The notes under the pieces were generated by a model. It saw only the letters and a program-made list of their open reading frames with translations, was not told where the DNA came from and searched no databases. From Pilibacter termitis (GTDB lineage: Bacteria > Bacillota > Bacilli > Lactobacillales > Streptococcaceae): a DNA stretch of 62,766 nucleotides. Location: the NCBI RefSeq assembly GCF_900167335.1, contig NZ_FUXI01000020.1, forward strand, positions 1 to 62,766. The letters run 5' to 3'. A program made the translations under genes and the position numbers. Shown one piece after another: positions 34,702-43,206 of the stretch. The first letter of the stretch is position 1. Each line of letters opens with the position of its first letter.

Positions 34702-34723
34702 AAAAGGTGCCATATGCACCCAG
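34702..34723 (-). terminator. Minus-strand terminator-like hairpin
   Basis: On the minus strand GGTGC-ATATG-GCACC is followed by TTTTTTG. No minus-strand gene lies upstream; it may stop antisense transcription from the late region before the iteron array. Confidence 0.4.
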
Positions 34724-34755
34724 ACAAAATTATTATAGCATAGAGGTGCGTTATT

Positions 34756-35181
34756 TTGACAAACAGACATCAACGAAAACGGAAAAATGCTTATTTCAAA
34801 CATAATGTTTTAGTGGAATATCCTAAAATGAAACAATACATTTTAGAAAGAAAAGAAGAATTGAGAGCTAAAAAACATATCGAAGATGAAAACTTTTGGA
34901 TAAAAGGTTCAAATAAAAACAACTTCGAGGCGGAGAATTATATTATTAAACTTGAACAAGATAAACGATTAGCGAAATTAGAAAAGCAATATATCGCAGT
35001 AAGGAATTGTTTAGAAAGAGCAGATGATGATACGAAAGCATTAATACAAGAATTTTATTTGCAAGAGCATTCGGCATGGTCATTCCATGCGTTTGCTGAA
35101 AAAATGTGTTTGAATAAGAATCAAGCGACAAGTAAAGTGAATAAATTTATTGATGAGCTTGAGTATGAATTGATTCGATAG
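34756..35181 (+). CDS. Late transcription regulator, ArpU/RinA-like
   Basis: 141 residues. Helical, with LEKQYIAVRNCLERADDDTKALIQEFYLQ and a C-terminal helix-turn-helix-like segment (SFHAFAEKMCLNKNQATSKVNKFIDELEYEL), as in the ArpU/sigma-like activators found just before the terminase in Firmicutes phages. Uses a TTG start 7 nt after GAGGTG. It likely turns on late genes. Confidence 0.7.
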   Translation: MTNRHQRKRKNAYFKHNVLVEYPKMKQYILERKEELRAKKHIEDENFWIKGSNKNNFEAENYIIKLEQDKRLAKLEKQYIAVRNCLERADDDTKALIQEFYLQEHSAWSFHAFAEKMCLNKNQATSKVNKFIDELEYELIR

Positions 35182-35201
35182 AGCCACGAAGAAGATTTTA
35201 A

Positions 35202-35230
35202 TTGATTATACGTGTAATACGTGTTAAAAT
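35202..35230 (+). promoter_or_regulatory. hicAB promoter with operator-like repeats
   Basis: TTGATT, 17 nt, TAAAAT. The spacer contains two copies of ACGTGT/TACGTG (ATACGTGTAATACGTGT), a likely HicB operator. Confidence 0.7.
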
Positions 35231-35254
35231 AAAATCGTCAGGAGGTAGTCTAGA

Positions 35255-35437
35255 ATGCCAATGACACAAAAGGAAATGGTGAAACTTTTAGTTGCTAATG
35301 GTGGCATAGAAGTCAAAGGTGGCAAGGGGTCTCATGTAAAAGTGTTGTACCCGGGAGTTAACCGTCCGATTATTGTTCCTCACAAACTAAAACGTGGTAC
35401 GGAACAAGGTATCTTGAAACAGGCGGGGTTGAAATAA
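35255..35437 (+). CDS. hicA: HicA-type toxin (mRNA interferase)
   Basis: 60 residues: MPMTQKEMVKLLVANGG, then GKGSHVKVLYPG with the catalytic His in GSH, and IIVPHKLKRGTEQGILKQAGL. HicA cleaves mRNA independently of the ribosome and is neutralised by HicB downstream. AGGAGG precedes the ATG. Confidence 0.92.
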   Translation: MPMTQKEMVKLLVANGGIEVKGGKGSHVKVLYPGVNRPIIVPHKLKRGTEQGILKQAGLK

Positions 35438-35476
35438 ACCCTTCCTTGTTTCTTCGAATGCGAAGGAGGTTTTATC

Positions 35477-35932
35477 ATGTTTGTTTCTTATCCTGCATTG
35501 TTTTACTATGAGGAGGCGAAAGAAGGGTACCCAGAGGGATTCTCTGTATTTTTTCCAGATTTTGAGAACTGCGGAGGTACACAAGGCGATACTATTTCAG
35601 AGGCTATATATAATGCGGCTGATTGGTTAGGTCTTGTGTTATCTGATGATATTGAAAACAATAGAGAAATGCCCAACCCTACTCCGATAAATCTATTAGA
35701 TTTAGAGAAAAATAATCCTTTCAAAGATGATGATTTTGATTATGAGTACAACAAAGAGAAATCATTTATTTCAATGGTATCAGTAGAGTTGAGTGAATAT
35801 CTGAAAGATAGTGAACCAGTCAAGAAAACTCTTACCATTCCAAAGTGGGCAGATAAGTTGGGAAAAGAGTTGCATTTGAATTTTTCTCAAACATTAACAG
35901 ATGCCATTGTTTACAAAAAAACACACGTTTAG
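35477..35932 (+). CDS. hicB: HicB-type antitoxin
   Basis: 151 residues. The N-terminal partial RNase H-like fold (YPEGFSVFFPDFENCGGTQGDTISEAIYNAADWLGLVL) binds HicA; the C-terminal part (IPKWADKLGKELHLNFSQTLTDAI) is a DNA-binding helix region for autoregulation. It lies 39 nt after hicA with its own AGGAGG. In this prophage the pair may stabilise the lysogen or act in phage exclusion. Confidence 0.92.
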   Translation: MFVSYPALFYYEEAKEGYPEGFSVFFPDFENCGGTQGDTISEAIYNAADWLGLVLSDDIENNREMPNPTPINLLDLEKNNPFKDDDFDYEYNKEKSFISMVSVELSEYLKDSEPVKKTLTIPKWADKLGKELHLNFSQTLTDAIVYKKTHV

Positions 35933-36035
35933 TTGTGTCGTGATTAAACTGTGATTAAAACACATTTTATCTGTGTTATTATGATAGTGTGAATTTCTAA
36001 TGATTCCATACTCCAAATCAAAAATATTTTATTTC

Positions 36036-36066
36036 AAAAAGCTCGAGCATTTGCTTGGGCTTTTTT
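36036..36066 (+). terminator. Terminator before the packaging operon
   Basis: GCTCGAGC and GCTTGGGC pair (two wobble pairs), followed by six Ts. It separates hicAB from the late operon. Confidence 0.75.
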
Positions 36067-36085
36067 GCGGTAGTAAGGAGCGAGT

Positions 36086-36382
36086 ATGAAGAAAACAAAT
36101 CCTTTTTATTTATCAAAAGAGTGGCGAAAAATTAGGAAAGAAGTTTTGGTTCGTGACCATTATGAATGTGTTTGGTGCAGAAAGCGTGGGGAAGTAACAA
36201 CACTAGCAAGTGCAACATTAGAAGTTGACCACATCAAAGAGCTGAAAGATTATCCAGAATTAGCTTTAGATAAAGACAACTTGAGAACGTTATGTAAGAA
36301 GTGTCATAACGAGCGACATGGGAGAATTATTTTTGAGAAACAAAAGAAAAAGAAGTTTGACGATGAGATTTTTCATTGGTGA
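36086..36382 (+). CDS. Phage HNH endonuclease (terminase-associated)
   Basis: 98 residues. The zinc-bound HNH fold has CVWCRKRG, LEVDHIKEL and LRTLCKKCHNERHG. HNH proteins next to terminase genes work with the terminase in cos cleavage in HK97-like phages. It is the first gene of the late operon. Confidence 0.92.
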   Translation: MKKTNPFYLSKEWRKIRKEVLVRDHYECVWCRKRGEVTTLASATLEVDHIKELKDYPELALDKDNLRTLCKKCHNERHGRIIFEKQKKKKFDDEIFHW

Positions 36383-36480
36383 CCCCCCCCGCATTTGAAT
36401 TTTTGACGAAAAAACACGGAGTAAAGAACCGGTGGGAGTGGTCTTTTAACCAAAAAAAGAGCATTTTTCCCGTGACCCCC
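36383..36480. other. Candidate cos region
   Basis: A gap of about 100 nt between HNH and small terminase with a C8 run (GTGACCCCCCCCGCATTTG) and a second GTGACCCCC near its end. HK97-like cos phages keep their cohesive-end site here. The location is inference only. Confidence 0.35.
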
Positions 36481-36501
36481 TCAGAGAAAGGAGTGTGAGC
36501 A

Positions 36502-36801
36502 ATGAATCAAGCAAAAATAAAAAAAGAATTATTGAGCAGAATTGACAAAACGAATCCGACAGAAGTTGAAAAAGTGGAACGCTATATCAATTTTGCAAAG
36601 TTATTTTATAAGCTAGATAAAGCAATAAAGCAACATGGAGAGATGATAATTGTAATCAATAATGGAAATGAATATTTAAAGCCAAACCCAGCACTTGCAG
36701 AGAAAAACAAAATAAATGCGAGTATGCTTTCGATTGAAAAAACATTGCCACCACCGAAAGAAAAGGGGAGTTCATCAGCTAGTTTGAGTGATTTGTTATG
36801 A
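36502..36801 (+). CDS. Terminase small subunit, P27 family
   Basis: 99 residues. VEKVERYINFAKLFYKLDKAIKQHG and VINNGNEYLKPNPALAEKNKINASMLSIEKTL follow the P27 small-terminase pattern. It recognises the packaging site and delivers DNA to the large subunit. The start follows AAAGGAG; its stop overlaps the terL start. Confidence 0.88.
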   Translation: MNQAKIKKELLSRIDKTNPTEVEKVERYINFAKLFYKLDKAIKQHGEMIIVINNGNEYLKPNPALAEKNKINASMLSIEKTLPPPKEKGSSSASLSDLL

Positions 36802-38477
36802 TACATCAGAAATATGTTGATGAGTATATTCAAGACTATAAGAGTGGAAAAATACTTTTGAATAAAGAGCGGATTGCATTGATTGAATTTGTTGAGCAGA
36901 AAATTTATACACGAGAAGATATTTATTTTCATGATGAGATGATTGAACAATGCGTGCAGTATATTGAGAAATGGTATTTCCCGTTATTGCCATTTCAAAA
37001 GTTCATTATTTCGTTTGTTTTCTTGTTTTTTTCTGCGAATAATCGCAATGTTTTTAAGAAATTTTTGATTATGATGGGGCGAGGTGGCGGAAAAAATGGT
37101 TTAATTTCGGGCGTTTCAAATTTTCTTCAAACACCGTTTCACAATATTAATGATTACAATATTTCGATTGTGGCAAATAGTGAGGAACAGGCAAAAACAA
37201 GTTTTGATGAAATTTATTTGACGATTGAACGGAATCCGCAATTAAAGCAGTTTTTCAAAAATACGAAAACGCAAATCGTAGGAAAGCAAACAAATGCAAT
37301 TATTCAGTATCGTACAAGTAACGGCAACACAAAGGACGGTTTGCGAGATGGTGCGGTAGTTTTTGATGAAATACATCAATATGAGAGCAACAAAGATGTT
37401 AAAGTGCATATTTCTGGACTTGGAAAACGTCCAAATCCTCGTGAATTTTATATCGGCACAGACGGTTATGTACGTGAAGGATTCATTGATAGTTTAAAAG
37501 AAAAAGCAAGTAAGGTGTTGAACGGGAAAACTCGTTTCAATGCCTTATTTCCATTTATCTGCAAATTAGATGATGAGCAGGAGGTGAACGACCCTAAAAA
37601 TTGGGAGAAGGCTAATCCAATGTTTAGTTTGCCTATGTGTGCGTATGCAGAGAATTTGTTCGATGAAGTTTTAGAACAATTCGAGGATTTACAGGACGAC
37701 CCGAGCAATCGGGAAGAATTCATGACAAAACGCATGAATCTTCCTGTAAGTGATACAGAAAGAAGTGTAGCAACGTATGAAGAACTGCTCGCTACTAAAA
37801 GGGAAGTTGGCGATGTGGAGGGGTTTCAATGTATTGGCGGATTAGATTTCGCTAGTATTCGAGACTTTGCAGCAGTTGGATTGCTGTTCAAACAAGAAGA
37901 AGAATACTTTTGGCTGACACATAGCTTTGTCAGAAAAGAGTTTGTAGACAATTTCTATGGATATTCTCGTCCAAGAGAAAGTGTGAACGGAAAAAGACAG
38001 TTTGCTCCGATTAAAGAGTGGGAAGAAAAAGGTTTCTTGACGGTACTCGATGAACCTAGTATTAACCCACAGCACATTGTAGATTGGTTTTTAGAAAAAG
38101 CCTATCACCATTCGATTAAGAAAATTGTAGCAGATAATTTCCGCATGGATATTTTAAGACCGTTATTTGAAAATGCGGGGCTTGAGGTATTGGTTTTGAA
38201 AAATCCACGTGCAATAGATAGCTTGTTAGCACCAAGGATTGAAAGTGCATTTGCAAATCACCGTGTGCGTTTTGGAGATAATCAAATGATGCGGTGGTAC
38301 ACGAATAATGTACTGCGTAAGTTGAAAAAAGATGGAAATGTTGAATATTTGAAAAAGGAAGAAGTTAGACGAAAAACAGACGGTTTCAAAGCCTTTGAGT
38401 ACGCAATGTACTTGGGTGACGAGCTAGATAGTGGAAATATAGATGATTATTTAGATATTGCAAATAGCTTTTTTTAG
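36798..38477 (+). CDS. terL: Terminase large subunit
   Basis: 559 residues. The ATPase part has MMGRGGGKN (Walker A-like) and AVVFDEIHQY (Walker B); the nuclease part has GGLDFASIRDFAAVG and VADNFRMD aspartates. It packages DNA into proheads and cuts it. Three spacers of the phage CRISPR array (S13, S3, S5) match 37,657-37,689, 37,898-37,934 and 38,058-38,094. Confidence 0.95.
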   Translation: MIHQKYVDEYIQDYKSGKILLNKERIALIEFVEQKIYTREDIYFHDEMIEQCVQYIEKWYFPLLPFQKFIISFVFLFFSANNRNVFKKFLIMMGRGGGKNGLISGVSNFLQTPFHNINDYNISIVANSEEQAKTSFDEIYLTIERNPQLKQFFKNTKTQIVGKQTNAIIQYRTSNGNTKDGLRDGAVVFDEIHQYESNKDVKVHISGLGKRPNPREFYIGTDGYVREGFIDSLKEKASKVLNGKTRFNALFPFICKLDDEQEVNDPKNWEKANPMFSLPMCAYAENLFDEVLEQFEDLQDDPSNREEFMTKRMNLPVSDTERSVATYEELLATKREVGDVEGFQCIGGLDFASIRDFAAVGLLFKQEEEYFWLTHSFVRKEFVDNFYGYSRPRESVNGKRQFAPIKEWEEKGFLTVLDEPSINPQHIVDWFLEKAYHHSIKKIVADNFRMDILRPLFENAGLEVLVLKNPRAIDSLLAPRIESAFANHRVRFGDNQMMRWYTNNVLRKLKKDGNVEYLKKEEVRRKTDGFKAFEYAMYLGDELDSGNIDDYLDIANSFF

Positions 38478-38492
38478 AAAAGAGGTGAAAAA

Positions 38493-39620
38493 ATGAGTTG
38501 GTTGGACTTTTTGATGAAACGAAAAGATAGCACTTATTTTTTTGATTTAAATTTAGGTGTGAATGTCAGTGAGAGAGTGCAGATGAAAGAAATGGCATTG
38601 TCTGTATGTGCTAGTTATATCGCCAGAGTAATTAGTCGCTCAGAATTTCGAGTATTGAATAATGGAAAGAATGAGCGAAGTAAATGGTATTACAAGCTAA
38701 ATGTAAAACCAAATACCTCTCAGACTGCGACAACGTTTTGGCATTTTGCAATGGAAACGTTAATACGTGAGAACGAGTTACTGATTATCAAGAGTGATAC
38801 AGATGACTTATTGATTGCAGAAAGTTATGTAAGGAAAGAATATGCGTTGTTTGAAGATGTTTTTTCACAAGTAGTTGTGAAAAATTATCAGTTTGAGCGA
38901 ACGTTTAAACGCTCAGAGGTTATTTTTATTGAGCTAGGAAATCACAAGTTGAATGATTTCATCGAGGGCTTGTGGGCTGATTATGGTGATTTGTTAAGTT
39001 TTTTGATTGCTACTCAAAAACGTAACGGTCAAGTGAGAGCAACGATCGAAACGGATTTGAACAGCAAGTTAGATGATAATGTGCAAAATAAAAACAAAAC
39101 ATTAATCGAAAATATTAAAAATGCGATTGCTAACTCACCAGTTGCTATTATTCCAACGAACAATAGAATGAAGTATTCAGAAAGCTCTACTTCATCGAAA
39201 GTGAGTAATCAGAGCATAGAGGAAATCATAAAGCTACGTTCGTCTTACCTTGACGATGTAGCAATCATGTTAGGAATCCCACCGACACTTTTAAGAGCAG
39301 AGAAAGCGGATGAAAGTGAAAACTGGGTGTTATTTATCGAAAATTGTATAGAGCCTTTAGTTTCGAGATTAAACGATGAACTTTCGGCACAATTATTCGA
39401 TGAGAAAGAATATCTGGAAGGGAAAGAAATTAAGATTATTCATTCGCAAAAAAAGAGCTTGTTTGACTTGGCAAGCTCGATTGATAAGCTGATTTCTTCA
39501 GGTGCGTTCACACGCAATGAAGTGAGGAAAGAATTGAATTATGAAAGTGTTGAAGAAGGAGATGAGTTCTTTATTACGAAGAACTATGAGAGGACAGTGA
39601 AAGGAGGTGAGGACGAATGA
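38493..39620 (+). CDS. Phage portal protein (HK97 type)
   Basis: 375 residues. MALSVCASYIARVISRSEFRV near the N-terminus, NSPVAIIPTNNRMKY mid-protein and GIPPTLLRAE are typical of HK97-type portals. It forms the dodecameric DNA entry ring. Six of the 13 array spacers match this gene (S9, S6, S2, S11, S10, S7), two of them overlapping by 15 nt. Its end overlaps the protease start. Confidence 0.93.
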   Translation: MSWLDFLMKRKDSTYFFDLNLGVNVSERVQMKEMALSVCASYIARVISRSEFRVLNNGKNERSKWYYKLNVKPNTSQTATTFWHFAMETLIRENELLIIKSDTDDLLIAESYVRKEYALFEDVFSQVVVKNYQFERTFKRSEVIFIELGNHKLNDFIEGLWADYGDLLSFLIATQKRNGQVRATIETDLNSKLDDNVQNKNKTLIENIKNAIANSPVAIIPTNNRMKYSESSTSSKVSNQSIEEIIKLRSSYLDDVAIMLGIPPTLLRAEKADESENWVLFIENCIEPLVSRLNDELSAQLFDEKEYLEGKEIKIIHSQKKSLFDLASSIDKLISSGAFTRNEVRKELNYESVEEGDEFFITKNYERTVKGGEDE

Positions 39621-40303
39621 AGAAAGTGAAAGTAAGTGGAATGATTGTGAGCAATAACGATTGTTCAATTTATAGGGATTGGTTTGGCATGGATGTTTGT
39701 TCACCAAAAGACGTTGAGAGTGCATTGAATGGTGAAACAGGTGAGATTGAAGTACAAATCAATTCAAATGGTGGTGATTTGTACGCAGGAAGTGAGATTT
39801 ACACGTTACTGAAAGAATATACAGGAAAAGTGGTTGTGAAGATTACGGGGATTGCGGCAAGTGCCGCCTCGTTAGTCGCAATGGCAGGAGATGAAATAAA
39901 AATTTCACCGTCTGCAAATATGATGATCCATAACGTGTCAACTCATGCTTATGGAGACCATCAAGATTTTTCTAAAATGGCTGAGGTGCTAAAAGGTGGA
40001 AGTGATGGAATTGCTGGAGTATATGCGAGTGTGACAGGAAAAACGATAGAAGAAATTCAAGAGTTAATGGACGAAGAAACGTATATGAACGCAACTCAAG
40101 CACTAGAAAATGGTTTTGTAACAGAAATATTATATCAGCCAATGCCAATGGTTGCAGGTGTGCAGACAATGCTATTAAGCAAAGAACATTTGCAACATTT
40201 CCGCACGTATTTAAAAGAGCGAGAGGAATCGGCAATCGAAAAATTTAAGGCTGAACAAAAAAATAAGGAAGTAGGAGTGCAAAATAAGCACTTTTTATTT
40301 TAA
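39617..40303 (+). CDS. ClpP-like prohead protease
   Basis: 228 residues of the ClpP/S14 fold: QINSNGGDLYAGSEIY, catalytic Ser in GIAASAASLVAMAGDEI, catalytic His in MMIHNVS. It matures the prohead by cleaving the capsid precursor. The capsid protein here has an N-terminal region that could serve as the cleaved scaffold. Spacer S12 matches around the active-site serine (39,862-39,900). Confidence 0.93.
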   Translation: MKKVKVSGMIVSNNDCSIYRDWFGMDVCSPKDVESALNGETGEIEVQINSNGGDLYAGSEIYTLLKEYTGKVVVKITGIAASAASLVAMAGDEIKISPSANMMIHNVSTHAYGDHQDFSKMAEVLKGGSDGIAGVYASVTGKTIEEIQELMDEETYMNATQALENGFVTEILYQPMPMVAGVQTMLLSKEHLQHFRTYLKEREESAIEKFKAEQKNKEVGVQNKHFLF

Positions 40304-40310
40304 TCAAAAA

Positions 40311-40370
40311 AAGAAAAGCGGAGAGGGCGGTCTGGAGTTTTCAGCTGTCCCTCGTGGCTAGAAAAAGGAG
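40311..40370 (+). repeat. Short hairpin leader (family A-like) before the capsid gene
   Basis: Starts AAGAAAAGCGGAGAGGGC and ends GTCCCTCGTGGCTAGAAAAAGGAGG. It keeps the GAAAAGCG...CTAGA-AAAGGAG frame of the chromosomal family A repeats, with a shorter stem. It contributes the capsid ribosome site. Confidence 0.6.
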
Positions 40371-40380
40371 GAATAGCTAC

Positions 40381-41520
40381 ATGGCTATCAAATTAAATTC
40401 AGAGCGTTACACAAACGCAAAGGAAAAGTATTTCAATGTCGTTCGTAACGGTGGCGATGAAGTTGCACAACAAGTTGCATATAATGAAATGCTTGATGCA
40501 CAAATGGAGGAGTTGAGTGCATTAACAGAAAGTAAGTTTAATCAACTGAGCGAGGAACGCATGACAAATAAAACGTTGTCAGCAAATGAAATTAAATTCT
40601 TTAATGCTTTTTCAAAAGATGTTGGTACGAAGAATGAGATTTTATTACCTCAAGAAACGATTAACGAAGTGTTCGATGATATGCAGCAAGCACACCCAAT
40701 TCTTTCTGTTGTCAACTTTAAGCAAGGAACATTGCGTATTAAGGCATTAATTTCTGAAACAAGCGGAGTGGCGATTTGGGGCAAAATTAACGGTGATATT
40801 CAAGGGCAACTAGACGCGACTTTTAACGAAGTAGATTTTTCACAAAATAAATTGACTGCGTTTGTTGTCATTCCAAATGATGCACTAGAATATGGTGCTA
40901 CTTGGTTGAAACAATTCATCACTACACAAATTACAGAGGCATTTGCAGTAGCATTAGAGAGTGCAATCGTTTCTGGAAATGGGTTGGATAAGCCTATTGG
41001 TTTGAATCGAGATGTGCATAACGGTGTGGCGGTGTCTGGAACAACGGGGTATCCAGAAAAAACAGCGAGTGATGATTTGTTGGGGTTGACTGCTGAAAAT
41101 GCACCAGAAAAATTTGCAAAGGTACTAGATTATTTATCGGTAAAAGAAAATGGAGAGCCTGTTACTCAGTTTGGAACAGTTTATTTATTGATTAATCCAC
41201 AAGATTACAATCAAACTGTTGCGAAATTCATTAGTAAAAATGCTAATGGAGTATACGGTTTTGATTTGCCTTATTCTATGCAGTTTATTACAAGTGCAGC
41301 ACAACCAGTTGGAAAATTGACCGCATTTCTTGCAAGTCGTTACGATGCGTATGTAGCAGGAGGACAAACAATTAAAGAGTTTGACCAAACTCTTGCTTTT
41401 GAAGATATGCGTTTATATGCGTGCAAAACGTTTGCTTATGGAAAAGCAAAAGATGATAAGGTGGCAGGAGTGTACAACTTAACACCAGTAACAACTCCGC
41501 CAACGTCACCAACACTTTAG
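40381..41520 (+). CDS. Major capsid protein (HK97 fold)
   Basis: 379 residues. An N-terminal helical delta-like region (about 1-75) precedes HK97-fold motifs such as LLPQETINEVFDDMQQAHPIL and AIVSGNGLDKPIGL. It is the shell protein and should be among the most abundant phage products. The ATG at 40,381 follows AAAGGAGG. The tail end TTPPTSPTL resembles that of the major tail protein. Spacer S1 matches 40,429-40,465. Confidence 0.93.
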   Translation: MAIKLNSERYTNAKEKYFNVVRNGGDEVAQQVAYNEMLDAQMEELSALTESKFNQLSEERMTNKTLSANEIKFFNAFSKDVGTKNEILLPQETINEVFDDMQQAHPILSVVNFKQGTLRIKALISETSGVAIWGKINGDIQGQLDATFNEVDFSQNKLTAFVVIPNDALEYGATWLKQFITTQITEAFAVALESAIVSGNGLDKPIGLNRDVHNGVAVSGTTGYPEKTASDDLLGLTAENAPEKFAKVLDYLSVKENGEPVTQFGTVYLLINPQDYNQTVAKFISKNANGVYGFDLPYSMQFITSAAQPVGKLTAFLASRYDAYVAGGQTIKEFDQTLAFEDMRLYACKTFAYGKAKDDKVAGVYNLTPVTTPPTSPTL

Positions 41521-41531
41521 GAGGAGAGAAC

Positions 41532-41732
41532 ATGATAAAAGTAAAAGTACAATCGGCTTTCATTGATAAAGAAACAGGCGAGCATTTTAAGGAAGGAATG
41601 CTCGCTGAGTTTTCTTCTGAACGTTTAGATGAGATTTCAAAAGGGTTGAAAAGATTGAATTTACAACCTCCATTAGAAGTGGAGGAAGAAAAGCCGAAGA
41701 AAAAAGCAGCGAAAAAAAAGAAAAGCGAGTAG
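41532..41732 (+). CDS. Small Lys-rich head-associated phage protein
   Basis: 66 residues: MIKVKVQSAFIDKETGEHFKEG, then a basic PKKKAAKKKKSE end. Proteins of this kind with a lysine-rich tail lie between capsid and connector genes in many Firmicutes phages. Role unknown. AGGAGG precedes the start. Confidence 0.7.
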   Translation: MIKVKVQSAFIDKETGEHFKEGMLAEFSSERLDEISKGLKRLNLQPPLEVEEEKPKKKAAKKKKSE

Positions 41733-42047
41733 GTGGGATATGTGGAAGAAAAAATAAATATTCTTCTTCCTGTGTTTAAAAACCGTATGCGTATTTCTCA
41801 TGATTTTGAAGATGACCGCCTAAGAGAAATTTTAGGTGGTTCTATCTCGTCTATTACCTCGTTGATTGGTGCGGAAAATATTGAAGATTTTTCAATACGT
41901 GAATTAATCCTTGAGCGGAGTCGTTATGTATATAATGATTCTCTAGAGTTTTTCAAGGAAAATTTTTTGGAAGAAATTTACGACACGTATAGGAGAAATG
42001 AGGGCGGTGTAGATGGTGAAGAAGTATCAACCTCAGAGGACACATAA
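41733..42047 (+). CDS. Head-tail connector protein
   Basis: About 104 residues, helical: EEKINILLPVFKNRMRISHDFEDDRLREILGGSISSI. Fits the gp6/HK97-type adaptor that binds the portal. It has a GTG start; 41,733 and 41,742 are both possible and AGGTGGG favours the second. Overlaps the next gene. Confidence 0.7.
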   Translation: MGYVEEKINILLPVFKNRMRISHDFEDDRLREILGGSISSITSLIGAENIEDFSIRELILERSRYVYNDSLEFFKENFLEEIYDTYRRNEGGVDGEEVSTSEDT

Positions 42048-42363
42048 TGGGAAATTAAAAACACCATTTGTTGTGTTTTATCCAAAAGAAATTGACACAC
42101 TGGAAGTTAATGCGATACTCCATGAGGTTCATAGCGGATTTGCAGAGGTGTATAATCCGAGCATGAAAGATTTAGAGATACTCAATGGAGTGAACACAAA
42201 GCAGTCTGTGACGATAAAGTTCAGAAGAAACTCTATTACATTTACCAATAAAATGAAAGTGAAACTATTAGATTCTCGTTATTCAGAAATGTGGAATGTG
42301 ATAGATGTTCGTTTTGATGATGAATTTGTTACGCTTTTGTTAGGTGGTGGTGCAATTGAGTAG
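42013..42363 (+). CDS. Head closure / stopper protein
   Basis: 116 residues, beta-rich (FVVFYPKEIDTLEVNAILHEVHSGFAEVYNP). Length, composition and position between connector and HK97-gp10-like genes fit a head-closure (stopper) protein. Starts inside the previous gene after GGGCGGTG. Confidence 0.6.
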   Translation: MVKKYQPQRTHNGKLKTPFVVFYPKEIDTLEVNAILHEVHSGFAEVYNPSMKDLEILNGVNTKQSVTIKFRRNSITFTNKMKVKLLDSRYSEMWNVIDVRFDDEFVTLLLGGGAIE

Positions 42364-42766
42364 TGGAATTGAACTAAAGGGTGCAGATGAGGTAATCAAA
42401 CAGCTTGAGGAAAAGTTAGGTGAACGAAAAGCAAATAGTGTGGCAAATAAAGCTCTCACGAAAGCAGCAGAAGTAGGCGAACAGAAACTTAAACAGGCTG
42501 TTTCTTCTTTTAAACGCACTGGGCAAACGCAAACGGAGATTACGTTCAAACGTAGCCGAAAAGATTCATTTGGAGTTCATGAGGCAAGTGTAGGCTGGGG
42601 ACAAGGAAGTCGCTGGCGGTTAGAGCATTTAAATGAATTTGGATTTACACGAGGCGGTATTTTTACACGTCCTCGTGGATATGGAGTTGTGCAGAACTTT
42701 TATAATGAATTTAAGCATGAGGCAAAAGAGATTATTGCGAACGAAATTAAAAAGGGGTTGAAATGA
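42344..42766 (+). CDS. HK97 gp10-like tail/morphogenesis protein
   Basis: About 138 residues. GADEVIKQLEEKLGERKANSVANKALTKAAE followed by GWGQGSRWRLEHLNEFGFTR is the HK97-gp10 pattern. It takes part in joining or finishing the tail. The start is ambiguous: GTG 42,344 or TTG 42,353, the latter well spaced from AGGTGG. Its stop overlaps the next ATG. Confidence 0.78.
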   Translation: MVVQLSSGIELKGADEVIKQLEEKLGERKANSVANKALTKAAEVGEQKLKQAVSSFKRTGQTQTEITFKRSRKDSFGVHEASVGWGQGSRWRLEHLNEFGFTRGGIFTRPRGYGVVQNFYNEFKHEAKEIIANEIKKGLK

Positions 42767-43146
42767 TGAGGGATAAAATGAGTGAGATTTCAGAGCGATT
42801 GAAAGGAAATGCTGTGTTATCAAATACTTTTATCAAGGCATATATTCGACCAGAGACACTTAGCGATGATGTTGATAGTATTACAATCGCTCCACTTGAA
42901 CCAATTCAAAATGGAATAAGCGGAAGTGACAGAGTGCTTACGCAAGTGTTCGCTTACCAAATTAATGCAGAAAGCAAGAGTAGACTGCGTGTAAAAGAAA
43001 TGCAAAGAGCAGTAAGCGAAGAAATGCGTGCCTTGGGATTTGTTCAGCAATTAGGTGGACTAGATGAATATTTTGAGGAGACAGGTCGCTACGTTGATGC
43101 AAGAAGATTTAGAGGGTCAACGAAACTATATGAAACGAACTATTAA
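42763..43146 (+). CDS. Tail component (tail terminator-like, DUF806-type position)
   Basis: 127 residues: MRDKMSEISERLKGNAVLSNTFIKAYIRPE... with IAPLEPIQNGISGSDRVLTQVFAYQINAESKSR. The position between gp10-like and major tail genes and the length fit a tail-terminator or tail-completion protein. Assignment rests mainly on synteny. Confidence 0.6.
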   Translation: MMRDKMSEISERLKGNAVLSNTFIKAYIRPETLSDDVDSITIAPLEPIQNGISGSDRVLTQVFAYQINAESKSRLRVKEMQRAVSEEMRALGFVQQLGGLDEYFEETGRYVDARRFRGSTKLYETNY

Positions 43147-43199
43147 GAAAAGCGTAGCAGTGCGACAAAAATTCAGCACTACGCAGTTAGACAAAGGAG
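43144..43199 (+). repeat. Short hairpin leader (family A-like) before the major tail gene
   Basis: Starts AAGAAAAGCGTAGCAGTGC and ends CAGCACTACGCAGTTAGACAAAGGAGG. GCGTAG(CA)GTGC pairs with GCACTACGC. Same flanks and spacing to the ribosome site as the other family A elements. Confidence 0.6.
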
Positions 43200-43206
43200 G
43201 AAACTC

